From Symbiodinium natans (Eukaryota; Sar; Dinophyceae; Suessiales; Symbiodiniaceae), in contig CAJNDS010002101.1 in assembly GCA_905221605.1 (NCBI GenBank), forward strand, positions 546,280-610,279: a stretch of DNA of 64,000 bases, given 5' to 3'. Positions 45,777 to 55,339 of the stretch are shown piece after piece; position 1 is the stretch's first letter; each line of letters starts with the position of its first letter. Both the position numbers and the translations under genes were made by a program. The notes beneath the pieces were generated by a model, which was not told the origin of the DNA, did no database searches, and saw only the letters and a list, made by a program, of their open reading frames with translations.

Positions 45777-47726
45777 CTTGACGTAGTTGATATTCCAGTA
45801 TGCCTCGGCAAGGGCCTTGACATTGGCCGGGTCCTTCACGTAGGCAATGCAAGCGTCGGGGCCACCTTGGAACACAGAGCCTTCCCAGTCGCCACAGAAG
45901 TCCAGGTTGATGACCAAAGTCATGTCCTTGAAATGATATGAGGGACATTGAGATCCGAATGGAAAAGTCACGTAAGGCTGTCCCCAGGTCGCAGAGTCCG
46001 GCTTGTCGCTCGTGATGTCTGCCGGAATCTGATCCCGGGGCCAATACCACATCTTGATCCCACTGGTGGTCCACATAGTGGCAAACACACCACCCCCATT
46101 TTGGTTGAAAACTGAACCTCCACTTCCAGCAGGCCCATCCATTCCACAGCCCTCATTGCCATTACCAGCATTGCAGTTTGGATTGAAAAGCCTCGGGCAC
46201 CGCGCACACGCTGTAAGGATTAAGTATGACTAAGTATGAACACTTTGCCAAAAAAGCAACACTCGTCAAGACCACTCCAAAGCAACAACTGCCGTCCAAG
46301 GATCCCGGAAACTGGCATGTTGCAGCCGGAACTGGAGTGCAGGGTCGAGTGCACATAGGTCTCGTCCAGCACCGTCTCGATGGTATCGATCTCACCGCTG
46401 TTTGGCCAATTTGGTCCATAGGACCACCAAGCAGGCCAGGTTCCTTTACCTCAACCAGCAATAAACAACGGATTGAGGCCCTGGCCGTGGGCGTCAGAGG
46501 TTCCCAAATATAGGGCCCCCCCACAACTGATTCCCCATCTCTTAAATCCCCTCCTCCGAGAGACCCCGAATGACTGCGCACCGCCGTGCCGCCTACATGC
46601 CCCCCGGACTCCTTTCGAAAAATGCTTTAATCTCTAATCTTTTTAGTGAAGGTTCCGGAACGATAACAACTCACGTTCCACGGCATGGCACTTCCCCCCC
46701 CCCCCTTAGAGACGTACAGAGACATACAAAGACCAGCCCAAACAATCCGTCTGGATCCGCACTATTTGGAGACCTTCAAAGGGAGATGTCCGGAAACGGC
46801 CGAGGCGGCCGCTGCGCACCACAGCACGCGCAGCACGGCTCACGCAGCGTTTGCAATTGCATGAGTTCCATGAGTTCCATGCTTGCGCATTCAGCAACAC
46901 CCCTTTGTCATGCTATTGCTCCGCTCCTGTTGGCATGTGCTTGATGTCGATGACGAAGATGTGTCCAGGCGAGAATTTCGTCTGGGACTGTAGCCGGATA
47001 GCCTGAAGATTTCATGCCGTCATTTCAAATATTCCTGCACGCTCATTGAGCCCTCTGACTTCGGCATCACACTGTGGGGTCTTAGGCGATGTGCGAGCCT
47101 TGACTGGTTCGTTCTTGCCCACAATGCTTCCAAGGCGTACAGAGCCACCTTCCAAGCGATAAAGTCCGAGTTGCACGGCTTCCTCTTGCGACACCTGAGC
47201 GTCACGAATCCAGCAGTCTAGGCATACCAAGAACTGTGAGGAGTGAGGGCGTCCTAATGCGCGAGCAAGATGCGTACTTGATGTAGCCATGGGTGGGGTC
47301 GGACTCGGTGTCGAAGGTCCAGCAATTGAGGAAGCCTTCGCCGGAGCACTCAAGCTGCACAGCAGCCGGAATGGTTTGATGATCTGGTACCGTCACATCC
47401 GGTGTCGGCTTCTTGCGGGGTGCTTTGGAAGTGGTGGCGGATGTGGCCTGCGATGGTTGTGTAGTGGCAGTATGCGAGTCCGAACTCCCGTCGTCACAGC
47501 AGTAGAGGTACGTACCATCGGCAGTCGGGCAACATGCTCCTGAGAGCCGCAGCTCGTTGCAGTGGGAGTGGGCTGAACATGATGATGGATCGCCTTTCAC
47601 AAGTTGCAGAAGGCCCTGTACATCCTCCTCCGCACATCCCGAAACGTTGCAAACATTTGCCCGCGCATTGGCTCTCACAGCCACAGCCAGAAGTTCCAGA
47701 AGCATCAACATTGTGAGAGGCATCAT
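45777..47726 (-). CDS. Secreted GH16 endo-beta-1,3(4)-glucanase-like enzyme with N-terminal Cys module
   Basis: Cleaves beta-1,3/1,4-glucans outside the cell (family knowledge). Start ATG 47726: MMPLTMLMLLELLAVAVRANA is a typical signal peptide. Exon 1 (47726-47274) then has a Cys-rich module (CSAHSHC... GACCPTADGTYLYCC), a Thr/Ser/Pro linker, and the start of the GH16 fold (CWTFDTESDPTHGYIKY). Exon 2, 47194-47099 (VSQEEAVQLGLYRLEGG). Exon 3, 47002-46927 (AIRLQSQTKFSPGHIFVIDI). Exon 4, 46443-46305 (GTWPAWWSYGPNWPNSGEID then TIETV): the E-I-D-T-I-E catalytic motif is intact. Exon 5, 46191-45777 (FNQNGGGVFATMWTTSGIKM, then HFKDMTLVINLDFCGDWEG and AYWNINYVK). This follows fungal-type GH16 sequences closely. 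Donors are GC, GC, GA, GA and probably GC. The last short exon is not identified. Confidence 0.94.
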
Positions 47727-47771
47727 GGCTTCTAGCAGGGAAGAATGGCAAAGTGGTGATAGCACTGCTGC

Positions 47772-47794
47772 CTTGAGCCAGAAGCATTTACCGA
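47772..47794 (-). promoter_or_regulatory. Possible relic spliced leader upstream of the glucanase ATG
   Basis: The minus strand reads GGTAAATGCTTCTGGCTCAAG; its last nine bases (TGGCTCAAG minus none) equal the spliced-leader 3' end and the T-rich middle is partly kept. The start codon follows 45 bases downstream. It is weaker than the one at 29232-29253, but the same position relative to a start supports it. Confidence 0.45.
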
Positions 47795-48012
47795 GCCGGA
47801 GTCCGAACTAATTACGGAGCCTGATCACGCCAGGTGTCATCCCACCCAAGCTTTGTCCATGTAGGAACAAAGGTAGCTGTCGAACGCGATGAAGGACCTT
47901 CCAACTGGCACGGCTTGCAGCTCTCTGTGAGACTTGGGAGCATCCGCCTCGGCGCAGACGCCAGCGTGGAAGTCCTTGTACACATCTTGTACACTATCCA
48001 CAACACATCACA

Positions 48013-48280
48013 CCACCATGGCAGACCGGCAATCTGATGACCGGCAATCTGATGTTCGACGACACACAGGAAACTAGAACGGCTGAATCGACAACCAGAA
48101 CGGCAAACAGGACGGCTGAATCGGAAACCAGGAGATGGATGATTCGGAAGCCGACAAGAAACCGGGAACCGGCTGCCTCGGAAACCGGCAACGGCGGAAA
48201 CCGCAAGACGGCTGAATCAGGAACTGGGAAACGGATGATTGGGAAACCAAGAAACGGATGATACAGACACCGGGAAAGCC
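48013..48280 (+). repeat. Degenerate GGAAACCGGCAA / GATGATTCGGAA repeats
   Basis: Irregular repeats of GAAACCGG, CCGGCAA and GGATGATT fill this stretch, starting with a tandem ACCGGCAATCTGATG pair at 48024-48053. No gene is seen. Confidence 0.7.
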
Positions 48281-48355
48281 ATCACTTTTAAACTGAAAAA
48301 CGGCAAGAGCTCGATGTGCAAAGTCCCTATTCGTGCCGAGAGAGGGTGCCTCAGC

Positions 48356-48560
48356 TGAACCCCAAACCCTAAACCCTAAACCCTCAACCCTCAACCCTAA
48401 ACCCCAAACTTCTTCTTTCTCTTTTAAGACAACGCCTAGGACTGAAAAAGACTTGGGGTAAGGGCATCCTGAGGGATAGGCGGCACTTCTAAACGGCGGC
48501 ACTTCTCAACGCTATCAATCCAAAACCCTAAAACCCTAAGCTTTCAAGCCCGAAACCCCC
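48356..48560 (-). repeat. Two C-strand telomere-like patches
   Basis: CCCTAAA/CCCTCAA units at 48358-48412 and shorter patches at 48520-48560, the left edge of the second telomere-repeat field. Confidence 0.85.
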
Positions 48561-48717
48561 CCACCCCCGCCCCCATCACTTTCGAGGCGTGGAGTATTCT
48601 CGTTGCTTTTCATGTGTTGGCAACCTGCAAGTGATGAACACCCCCCCCCCCCCCACCCACCCCTCCCCACCCACGCCAAATCACGTTTTGAGGCATGGAG
48701 TTTCTCCCAGGTTCGAG

Positions 48718-48905
48718 CGACTTTCTGATGCGTAGTTTCTGATTCGCAGTTTCTGATGCGTGAGGGTTTCTGATGCGCAGTTTCTGATGCGCGCAGGTTG
48801 CTCGCGCGCTGCTTCTTTTTCGCGCATCAATCTCTGGTTCGCAGTTTCTGATTCGCGGCAAGTTTCTGATTCGCAGTTTCTGATTCGTTGGCAAGTTTCT
48901 GATGT
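48718..48905 (+). repeat. Tandem GTTTCTGATTCGCA-type repeat
   Basis: About ten copies of a 12-14-base unit GTTTCTGATKCGCA, in short runs interrupted by unique bases. It resembles, in reverse complement, the motif class of the 48013-48280 repeats (TCAGAAAC / GCGAATCAG), so the two tracts may be inverted relatives. Confidence 0.8.
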
Positions 48906-49028
48906 TTTGCTTGATCCATTCTGATCTTCTGAACCTTGAACAAAGCGACCTCGGGACCAGCAGGCCGGCTTCCAACGCCGTAGATCGCCTCCCACAACAA
49001 GCTAGTAGTCAATATTGCACTCATCATA

Positions 49029-49131
49029 TGGGGGGTTTCCGAAAATAGGGGTACCTTAGTGGGGGTCCTTATTAAAAGGGAATCCTACTATTTGGGGACT
49101 ATATTAGGCGTACCTTGCTTTCGTAAACCCC
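49029..49131. mobile_element. Possible MITE-like inverted-repeat element
   Basis: The left end GGGGTTTCCGAAA is matched at the right end by TTTCGTAAACCCC (reverse complement GGGGTTTACGAAA, 12 of 13 identical), enclosing about 75 non-coding bases with internal GTACCTT repeats. The design is like the element at 3161-3251, but the sequence is different. Confidence 0.45.
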
Positions 49132-49803
49132 ATTATGTCAGCAAGATGTGACAACTCTGCATCAAATTAGGACCATGCCACGTATCACAAGTAGCCCACC
49201 AACCTCCTACCAACCTCCGTCCCAACCTCGGCAACGGATGCCACGTCCTCGAAGACGTCATCCCAGTCCTGCTCCAGAGAAAATGTTTGATTTGTTTGGC
49301 AACCATGTGACAAGGCCCGACCCCGGTGCGAAATCGTAGGTGCCTCCAAGACTACGTAACTCATGCGAACCACGTCAAAACCAAAATCCGGAATGCCACA
49401 AGTTGCACAGCACATCTCTCCATCTCACAAGTTCGCCTGGTGGTCAGAAGTCTCCCTAACTCTGGGGTGTTCTCTTGCAAGCGCAATCTGCTTGCAGGAA
49501 AGAATGCCGTGCCTCCACGAGTGCACGTTCTCCCTCGCTATACCCATGGCCTCGGGAACGTCGAACTGTGATGAGACTTCCCTGCTGTGCTTATCCGCCG
49601 AGGCCTCGGGCCGAAGGTGTATAGCTTGTGAGAACAGACACCCCCCTCCAAATCCTCCCTTTTTTGCCTGGAATGTGTACGGGTGCCCCTAGGCGACCAC
49701 GATCTGAAAGCGGACGGTTCGCCAGGATCAGGGGCGGTTCCCCCTGCCCCCTTTTGCTTGAGAGGCCCACGGCTCAACTGGTGTGAACATTAGGTTACGA
49801 ATC

Positions 49804-49990
49804 CTGCCCCTTGAACTCTAAACCCAAAACCCCAAACTCAACCCTAAACTAGCCCTCAACCCTAAACCCTAAACCATAAGCCCTACACCCTAAACCCCTA
49901 AACCCTAAACCCCAAACCCCTAAACCCTAAGCCCCAAACCCCAAAACCCTAAACCCTAAACCCTAAACCCTAAACCCTAAACCCTAAACT
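49804..49990 (-). repeat. C-strand telomere-like block
   Basis: About 25 units, degenerate on the left and clean CCCTAAA at 49947-49989. Confidence 0.95.
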
Positions 49991-50662
49991 GCCGAGAGCG
50001 CCGCTGTCCATATGCATGGGCGCTCGAGGCTTCGACCGAGGTCCCCGACTGAGCGTCTCCCCAGAACGGTGAGGGAGGGTAGACGGGGCCTGCAGTGCCT
50101 GGCTACGTTTCAGACACTAGGGTGTCAGCCCTAATCTTATTAGGACCCCCGTTCAGGTGGCTTTGGTCTTTTCCCCCCCGCGGGGTCTGGGGCCCGGGCT
50201 GGCACTCCCACGATTTTAAATCCCCGAAACCTGAAACCCGCTTGGGGCATCCCTGGCACCCCCCTCTGCGACCCTTCTGGGACCCTTCCTGGAACCCAGC
50301 CCCCCCTTGTCCTCTTGCGGAATCTCGTGTCGTGGATGGCTGGACCCCTACCAACCCCCGGAGCCTGTCACTGGCTTCTTTTGACTTTGCAAGCAGGGGC
50401 TGGCCGAAGCCCCTGCTTCCCCCTAGTTGCATGAACCAGGATTTGCCCTGAAAATGTTGGTTTTTTTTTTAGTATTTACTCCGTGAAAGCTCCAAAAAGC
50501 CTACGAGCCACTGGCAGGCTCCACAAAGCCCGGGAGGCCCCACCCTGCTCTTTCTCTGTACCCCTCTTGAGGGGCAAGTGAGAATAGTTTGGGTGGCTGG
50601 GGTGGGACTACGCAAGCGAGCGGCCGGGTGCTTTTAGCACCAGCGAGCTTCCCTTCTATACA
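49991..50662. other. GC-rich unique stretch, no gene recognised
   Basis: Between two telomere-like blocks; open frames exist on both strands but none resembles a known protein. The motif TTAGGACCCCCGTTCAGGTG (50140-50159) resembles AAGGACCCCCTTCAGGTG at 2723-2740 in the left field, another shared short segment. Confidence 0.5.
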
Positions 50663-50716
50663 CCCTAAACCCTAAACCCTAAACCCTCAACTCTAGACCT
50701 GGCCCCTGGCCCCCCT

Positions 50717-50957
50717 TGACTCTCGCATTCAACCAGCATCATGAAACTGTATAAGTTTTGAAAAGTGGACTGTTGTCTGAGTTTAGGCCTAAACCCTCAA
50801 AAGAATAGGTTTGGGTGGTTTTGCCGCCTTGGACGGCGTGGGGCGGGAGAAAAGTGTTAGATGGCCCCCAAAGCTGCTGTTCGGCACCTCACGAAGCTTT
50901 CGAGCTTGTTCCGAAACCTAATCTTCACAGCATATCTACGCCCTATCACAGCAAACC
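50717..50957 (+). repeat. Telomere-bracketed cassette, copy 3 (right part only)
   Basis: It carries the second half of the cassette: ATCATGAAACTGTATAAGTT, AAAAGTGGACTGTTGTCTGA, TTTAGGCCTAAAC, GGAGAAAAGTGTTAGATGGC and CGCCCTATCACAGCAA. It is preceded by CCCTAAA repeats (50663-50692) and followed by a short CCCTAAA remnant. About 15 bases around CACAATCGGGCC are deleted relative to the other copies. Confidence 0.85.
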
Positions 50958-51565
50958 CTAAACTCAGGGACCAGAGAGGCCTCTGCCCGGCTCAGGCAGG
51001 GCCTGGCCCTGACCCCCTTTGTTCCCCTCACTCTACCTGTCCCTGCGTCCTGGCTGCTCCCTTCTCACCCTAACCCCTCCTCCCCCCCCCCCCCACCCCC
51101 AGACCCATCACCCCTTCTAGCCCTCCTTGCGCTAACAGACGGTAACAGGGCAATTAAAACGACGAATTCCATGAACTGCTAGAAGAACTATAATCATGGT
51201 CAAATCTGACGCCTTGACCATGGTTGACCTTTGGATTGGGGTGTAAGCATTGATTGCACACCGTCGCTTGCTCAAAAACCCCTGCCAAAGCCTCTGACCA
51301 AGCGACGTCTAATCCTAGGCAACAAGCCAGAGCATCAACTCTACGACCTCCACAAGAAGCTGGGGTCCCCCTCTCACTGCTGGACTCCCTCCACCTGCCC
51401 GAACCTCTCCTACCCAACCGTTCAAAGGATGGGGGTGGGAAGCGGGAATTTAGGGCGTTAGCCCAAGACCTGTTCTGGTGGCTCCAACTTCAATATACGC
51501 CGCCACGACATACGCCGCCCCCTCATCTCCGCATGAAATCTACTGCCGCGGCGCGGCGAGAAGCC

Positions 51566-51625
51566 CTACACCCTAAACCCTCAACCATAAACCCGAAACC
51601 CTAAACCGAAACCCGAAACTCAGGG
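51566..51625 (-). repeat. C-strand telomere-like block at the cassette's left edge
   Basis: Units CCCTAAA, CCCTCAA and CCGAAAC immediately before the cassette. Confidence 0.85.
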
Positions 51626-52226
51626 CCTAGGCCGCCCCCCTACGTTGGGAGCCCTTTGGCCTCGACGGCACAAGCCGACCCAGGTCGCTCCCACCTCCAC
51701 AGTATGGGGGTCGGTAGCGCCCACGATGGGCCCGGTACCGGAGCAAGTTCCGGTACTGTACCCCTATTCTGGGGGGTCTGACCCTTCCAGCCAGGGGGCC
51801 CCCAGCCCCCGGAACCCTGGCCAGTCCAGGCAACCCTGCCTTCCTGGCCTCGCCTGGCCCCCTTCGCCTGACCCCCCTATTGGCGTCTGCCCCCCCTATT
51901 AGTCTGGCGCCCGCCTAGCCCCCCCTCCTCTTTACCCGGGGCCTCTATTTTGCCTTCGAGACCTTGCTGGCACCCTTGACTCTCGGATTCAACCAACATC
52001 ATGAAACTGAATAAGTTTTGAAAAGTGGACTGTTGTCTGAGTTTAGGCCTAAACCTCAAAAGGAATAGGCTTGGGTGGCTTTACCGCCTTGGACGGCGTG
52101 GGGTGGGAGAAAAGTGTTAGATGGCCCTCCACAATCGGGCCAAAACTGCTCTTCGGCACCTCACGAAGCTGTCGAGCTGGTTCCGAAACCTAACCTTCAC
52201 AGCATCTACGCCCTATCACAGCAACC
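51625..52226 (+). repeat. Telomere-bracketed cassette, copy 2 (complete, forward)
   Basis: The left part (51625-51770) and right part (51976-52226) match the minus strand of 3418-3903 in the same order; the spacer between them (51771-51975) is longer and less similar. CCCTAAA repeats flank both sides (51566-51625 and 52227-52270). It has no convincing reading frame. The arrangement suggests that the unit moves or is duplicated together with its telomere-like borders. Confidence 0.85.
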
Positions 52227-52299
52227 TTATACCCTAAACCCTAAACCCTAAACCCTAAGCCCTAAACCCTTCATCTATAATTTAAATGTTAATGAGTTA

Positions 52300-52692
52300 A
52301 TGAGTTACTGGCAAGGTCATTTTTTGCTGGGCAAGGTCATTTTTTTCTGGGCAAGGTCATTTTTACTGGGCAAGGTCATTTTTTGCTGGGCAAGTTCATT
52401 TTTTTACTGGGCAAGGTCGTTTGGTCCAAAAGAACGACCTTGCCCAGTAAAAAAAAAAATGACCTTGCCCAGTAAAAATGTTACTGGGCAAGGTCATTTT
52501 TTTTACTGGGCAAGGTCATTTGTTTACTGGGCAAGGTCATTTTTTTTACTGGGCAAGGTCTTTTTTTTACTGGGCAAGGTAATTTTTTTACTGGGCAAAG
52601 TCATTTTTTACTGGGCAGGGTCATTTTATTTTTTTTGCTGGGCAAGGTCATTTTTTTACTGGGCAAGGTTTTTTACTGGGCAAGGTCGTTCC
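52300..52692. repeat. ACTGGGCAAGGTCATTTTTT satellite with internal hairpin
   Basis: Eighteen copies of a 19-26-base unit: a conserved core ACTGGGCAAGGTCAT and a T-tract of variable length. Six copies are in direct orientation, then two inverted copies, then ten direct. At the switch, 52406-52421 and 52433-52448 form a perfect 16-base stem with an 11-base loop. Core variants (AAGTTC, AAAGTC, CAGGGTC) show some age. The 151-codon open frame through it is a repeat artefact. Confidence 0.96.
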
Positions 52693-52789
52693 ATAAGTGA
52701 AATGTTTCTTAATGTTGTGGGATTCTGTGGGCGGGTGGGTATTTTTCTGGAGTAATTTCTTGACCAGTGAATGCTCGGACTTGAGATGC

Positions 52790-52926
52790 TGAACCCTAAA
52801 CCCCAAACCCCAAACCCCAAACCCTAAACCCTAAACCCTAAACCTTAAACCCTAAACCCTAAACCCTCAACCCTAAACCCTAAACCCTAAGCCCCAAACC
52901 CTAAACCCTAAACCCTAAACCCTACC
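52790..52926 (-). repeat. C-strand telomere-like block
   Basis: About 19 units of CCCTAAA with CCCCAAA and CCCTCAA variants, the right edge of the second repeat field. Confidence 0.95.
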
Positions 52927-55224
52927 CCTGTTGCTTGGGGTCCAGCGACTTGGGCGCTGCGGAATCACCATGCTCACGCGGATGCGCTGGGCCGGGCCGA
53001 GGCGCGTAGCATTAAAATTAAGGCTTACTGTGAACTTATGTACCTCAGGGTCGGTCCCATTAGGTCCACGGCAAAAAGGACGTAGCCTGCGCGATCCGAG
53101 ATGAACAAAACCAGAGAGGACGAGACAAGGCAAGCAACGAAGCACAAGACCTTCGCAGCCCAATGCATGTTCAGCAGAATGTTTCGAAAAGTGCCCTGTC
53201 AGACAGCTGCTTCACTCCGTTGCAGGCAACCGGCAGCTGGGATGAAGGCGCGATCCTAAAGCTGAGACTGCCCCCATTCACTGGAAGGCATTCGCAACGA
53301 CTCAATCGTGATGACCAGCTTTGCTCCTGCGGCCTTCTCGTTCTACCAAAAAACGGTGATGTATCTAGCTCATCTAGCGCCAGGCGAAATCCTGGAGCGT
53401 CAAAATCATGGAGTTCCCAAGCTTAGGGCTAAACGTGCATGCAAAACAGCGGCGCGCTGACGTGCTCGACCTGAGATCCTTCAGTTGAGCGGTACAGCTG
53501 TGCAGTCTCATCCGAAATGCGAATAGCACACAAGGTAGGGTGGAGATGTGTAGCAGTGCCTACAATTCTAACTCCAAGTCGACCCTCTGCCCTGATCCCC
53601 CTATACACCCTAACTGCCCTAAATCTTCCCGCAAAGCGATGAGCCGTGGGTCTACTGTCAACCCTGACACTTTCGGGGGATGGCGATCATTGCGTCTACT
53701 CCAGAAGCATAAACAATGTAGTTTGATGGCATCTCAGGCATGTTCTAGGGCAGTGTCAGACTACGTCACATCCTGCACAGACAGATGTACCCGACTTGGC
53801 CAACGGTCGTGGTCGCGTCCAGCCAAGCAGACGATAACCAGCGGATACCAGCAGTTGCTGCAGCAGGTGCGTCCGATGTAAACCAATGGCTTCACAGCGA
53901 AGTTGCATCCAGAATGATCAGGGTCAACTTCCCGACTCATAAGATTCACAAGACACGAGCTGCGGCTGCCATCCAGCTTTGGACGTCAAACACCTTTACG
54001 GCAGAGCGGTTGGGCCAAGCACCCTCCAACACCATGCGTGTGCCTACTACAAGTACTCACCTTCTGAATCGACCGGATTCTCTGAAGCTGCCAGAAACGG
54101 ACTTGGCAACAGCAGGTCCAGACAACCCGGACGAAGGCCCGACCCAGGGTTGGGACTTGATGCCTCTTAGCACGTGCTTGAAAATTTCGGGGCTACCCGA
54201 GCTTCAGGTACCCAATACACACTGGCCCCTGCGAAAGGCATGAATTCGCAGCTATAGACTGTGGGCTAAGAAAGGACGTGCTGGGGCCAGAATGCCTGTT
54301 AAACACACTTCATGACACGTTTAGCACTCCCAGATTCCCCATACCTCCTCATAGCTGCCAAGAGCCCTTCGGAACATACTACGCACACCAGGGCAGCATG
54401 GCATCGACAGCCCCCTGCAGATTGTCGTACCGTTTACTCAGAAGTGCTCAGTGTGTCGCCAAGGCGCCTCTATTTGATGTCACGAAGAGAAATGCTCATC
54501 TATGTCATCCACAGAGATGTCATCCTGGTCAGTCTCCTTAGCTGCATTGTGATGAAAGAAATCGAAATCGGTCCATTCTTTTGGCCAAGGTGGCTGGATC
54601 AGAACTGACCCATCTGTTGATGCTCTCTCGGAAACGGCTGCGTGTCGTATTCGTACTCAAACTTAATTACTCTGCTCACGCAAGCAGATTACAGTGTCAT
54701 TATGGTCTCATGGTCAGACAAGAATCGTAGCAATGAGACTCATAGACGGTGGACGTAGAGCGAATGCCTGATCCAAGACATTGGTCGCTAGGTTGATGAT
54801 CGTCTCTTCAACCCCTGCTGCAGTGAACGTGTGATGGCATGATCAGGAGTCGGTTTCTGCAGCTGCACACCAGATTCGGCCTCTGCCTGACTTAGAAAAC
54901 ATCAAACGATGGCAGCACCCTGTGGCGCTCGATGGGTCAATGTTGCAGACGGGAGCATCAAGCTCGCTTGACCGTAGCGTCTGTTGCGTCTGCACTGCAT
55001 TGAGGATCTAAACCCAAAGACCTTCATTGGCAGTCGTGAAGCCTGCATCTGCATCGACGGTCTGCCCCAGCAGCATGAGATCCACCTCCCACTGTCGCTG
55101 ATGCTGGAGACGTTGAAGTGCACTTTTCTAAGAGGTCTTTGGGGCTTCGTGTCTTGACAGCAGAAGCGCACAGCAGAAGTGTGTGCAAGGTCTCAAAAAA
55201 CCTCTTAAATTCCGAGAAGTCCGG
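52927..55224. other. Coding-like fragments only
   Basis: On the minus strand, a piece at about 53130-52950 (HKFTVSLNFNATRLGPAQRI then RVSMVIPQRPSRWTP) and one at about 55105-55010 (QWEVDLMLLGQTVDADAGFT) look protein-like. On the plus strand, 53785-54243 is open for 152 codons with a possible GT donor at 53868. No family is recognised and strand cannot be settled. Confidence 0.35.
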
Positions 55225-55332
55225 CTATTGCAGTCGAGACACTGCCGTTCCCGAGGCCGTAGCTCTGGCACGATCTTCCAAGACGGCGACATATTCAGTC
55301 TGGAAACGGTCCTCTTCATCAGCGTCTGCAGC
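55225..55332 (-). CDS. Possible C-terminal exon, family unknown
   Basis: After a clean acceptor (CCTCAG) the minus strand reads AADADEEDRFQTEYVAVLED then RARATASGTAVSRLQ and a TAG at 55225-55227. Acidic and helical, it could be the end of a coiled-coil protein. The same frame stays protein-like beyond the stop (DFSEFKRFFETLHTLLL), so the stop might instead be a mutation or part of a splice site. Confidence 0.35.
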   Translation of the reverse strand, partial: AADADEEDRFQTEYVAVLEDRARATASGTAVSRLQ

Positions 55333-55339
55333 CTGAGGG

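Noticed and set aside
52300-52755. 151-codon open frame rich in LLGKVIF / YWARSF repeats
   Set aside because: Product of the GGCAAGGTC satellite, which also contains inverted copies.
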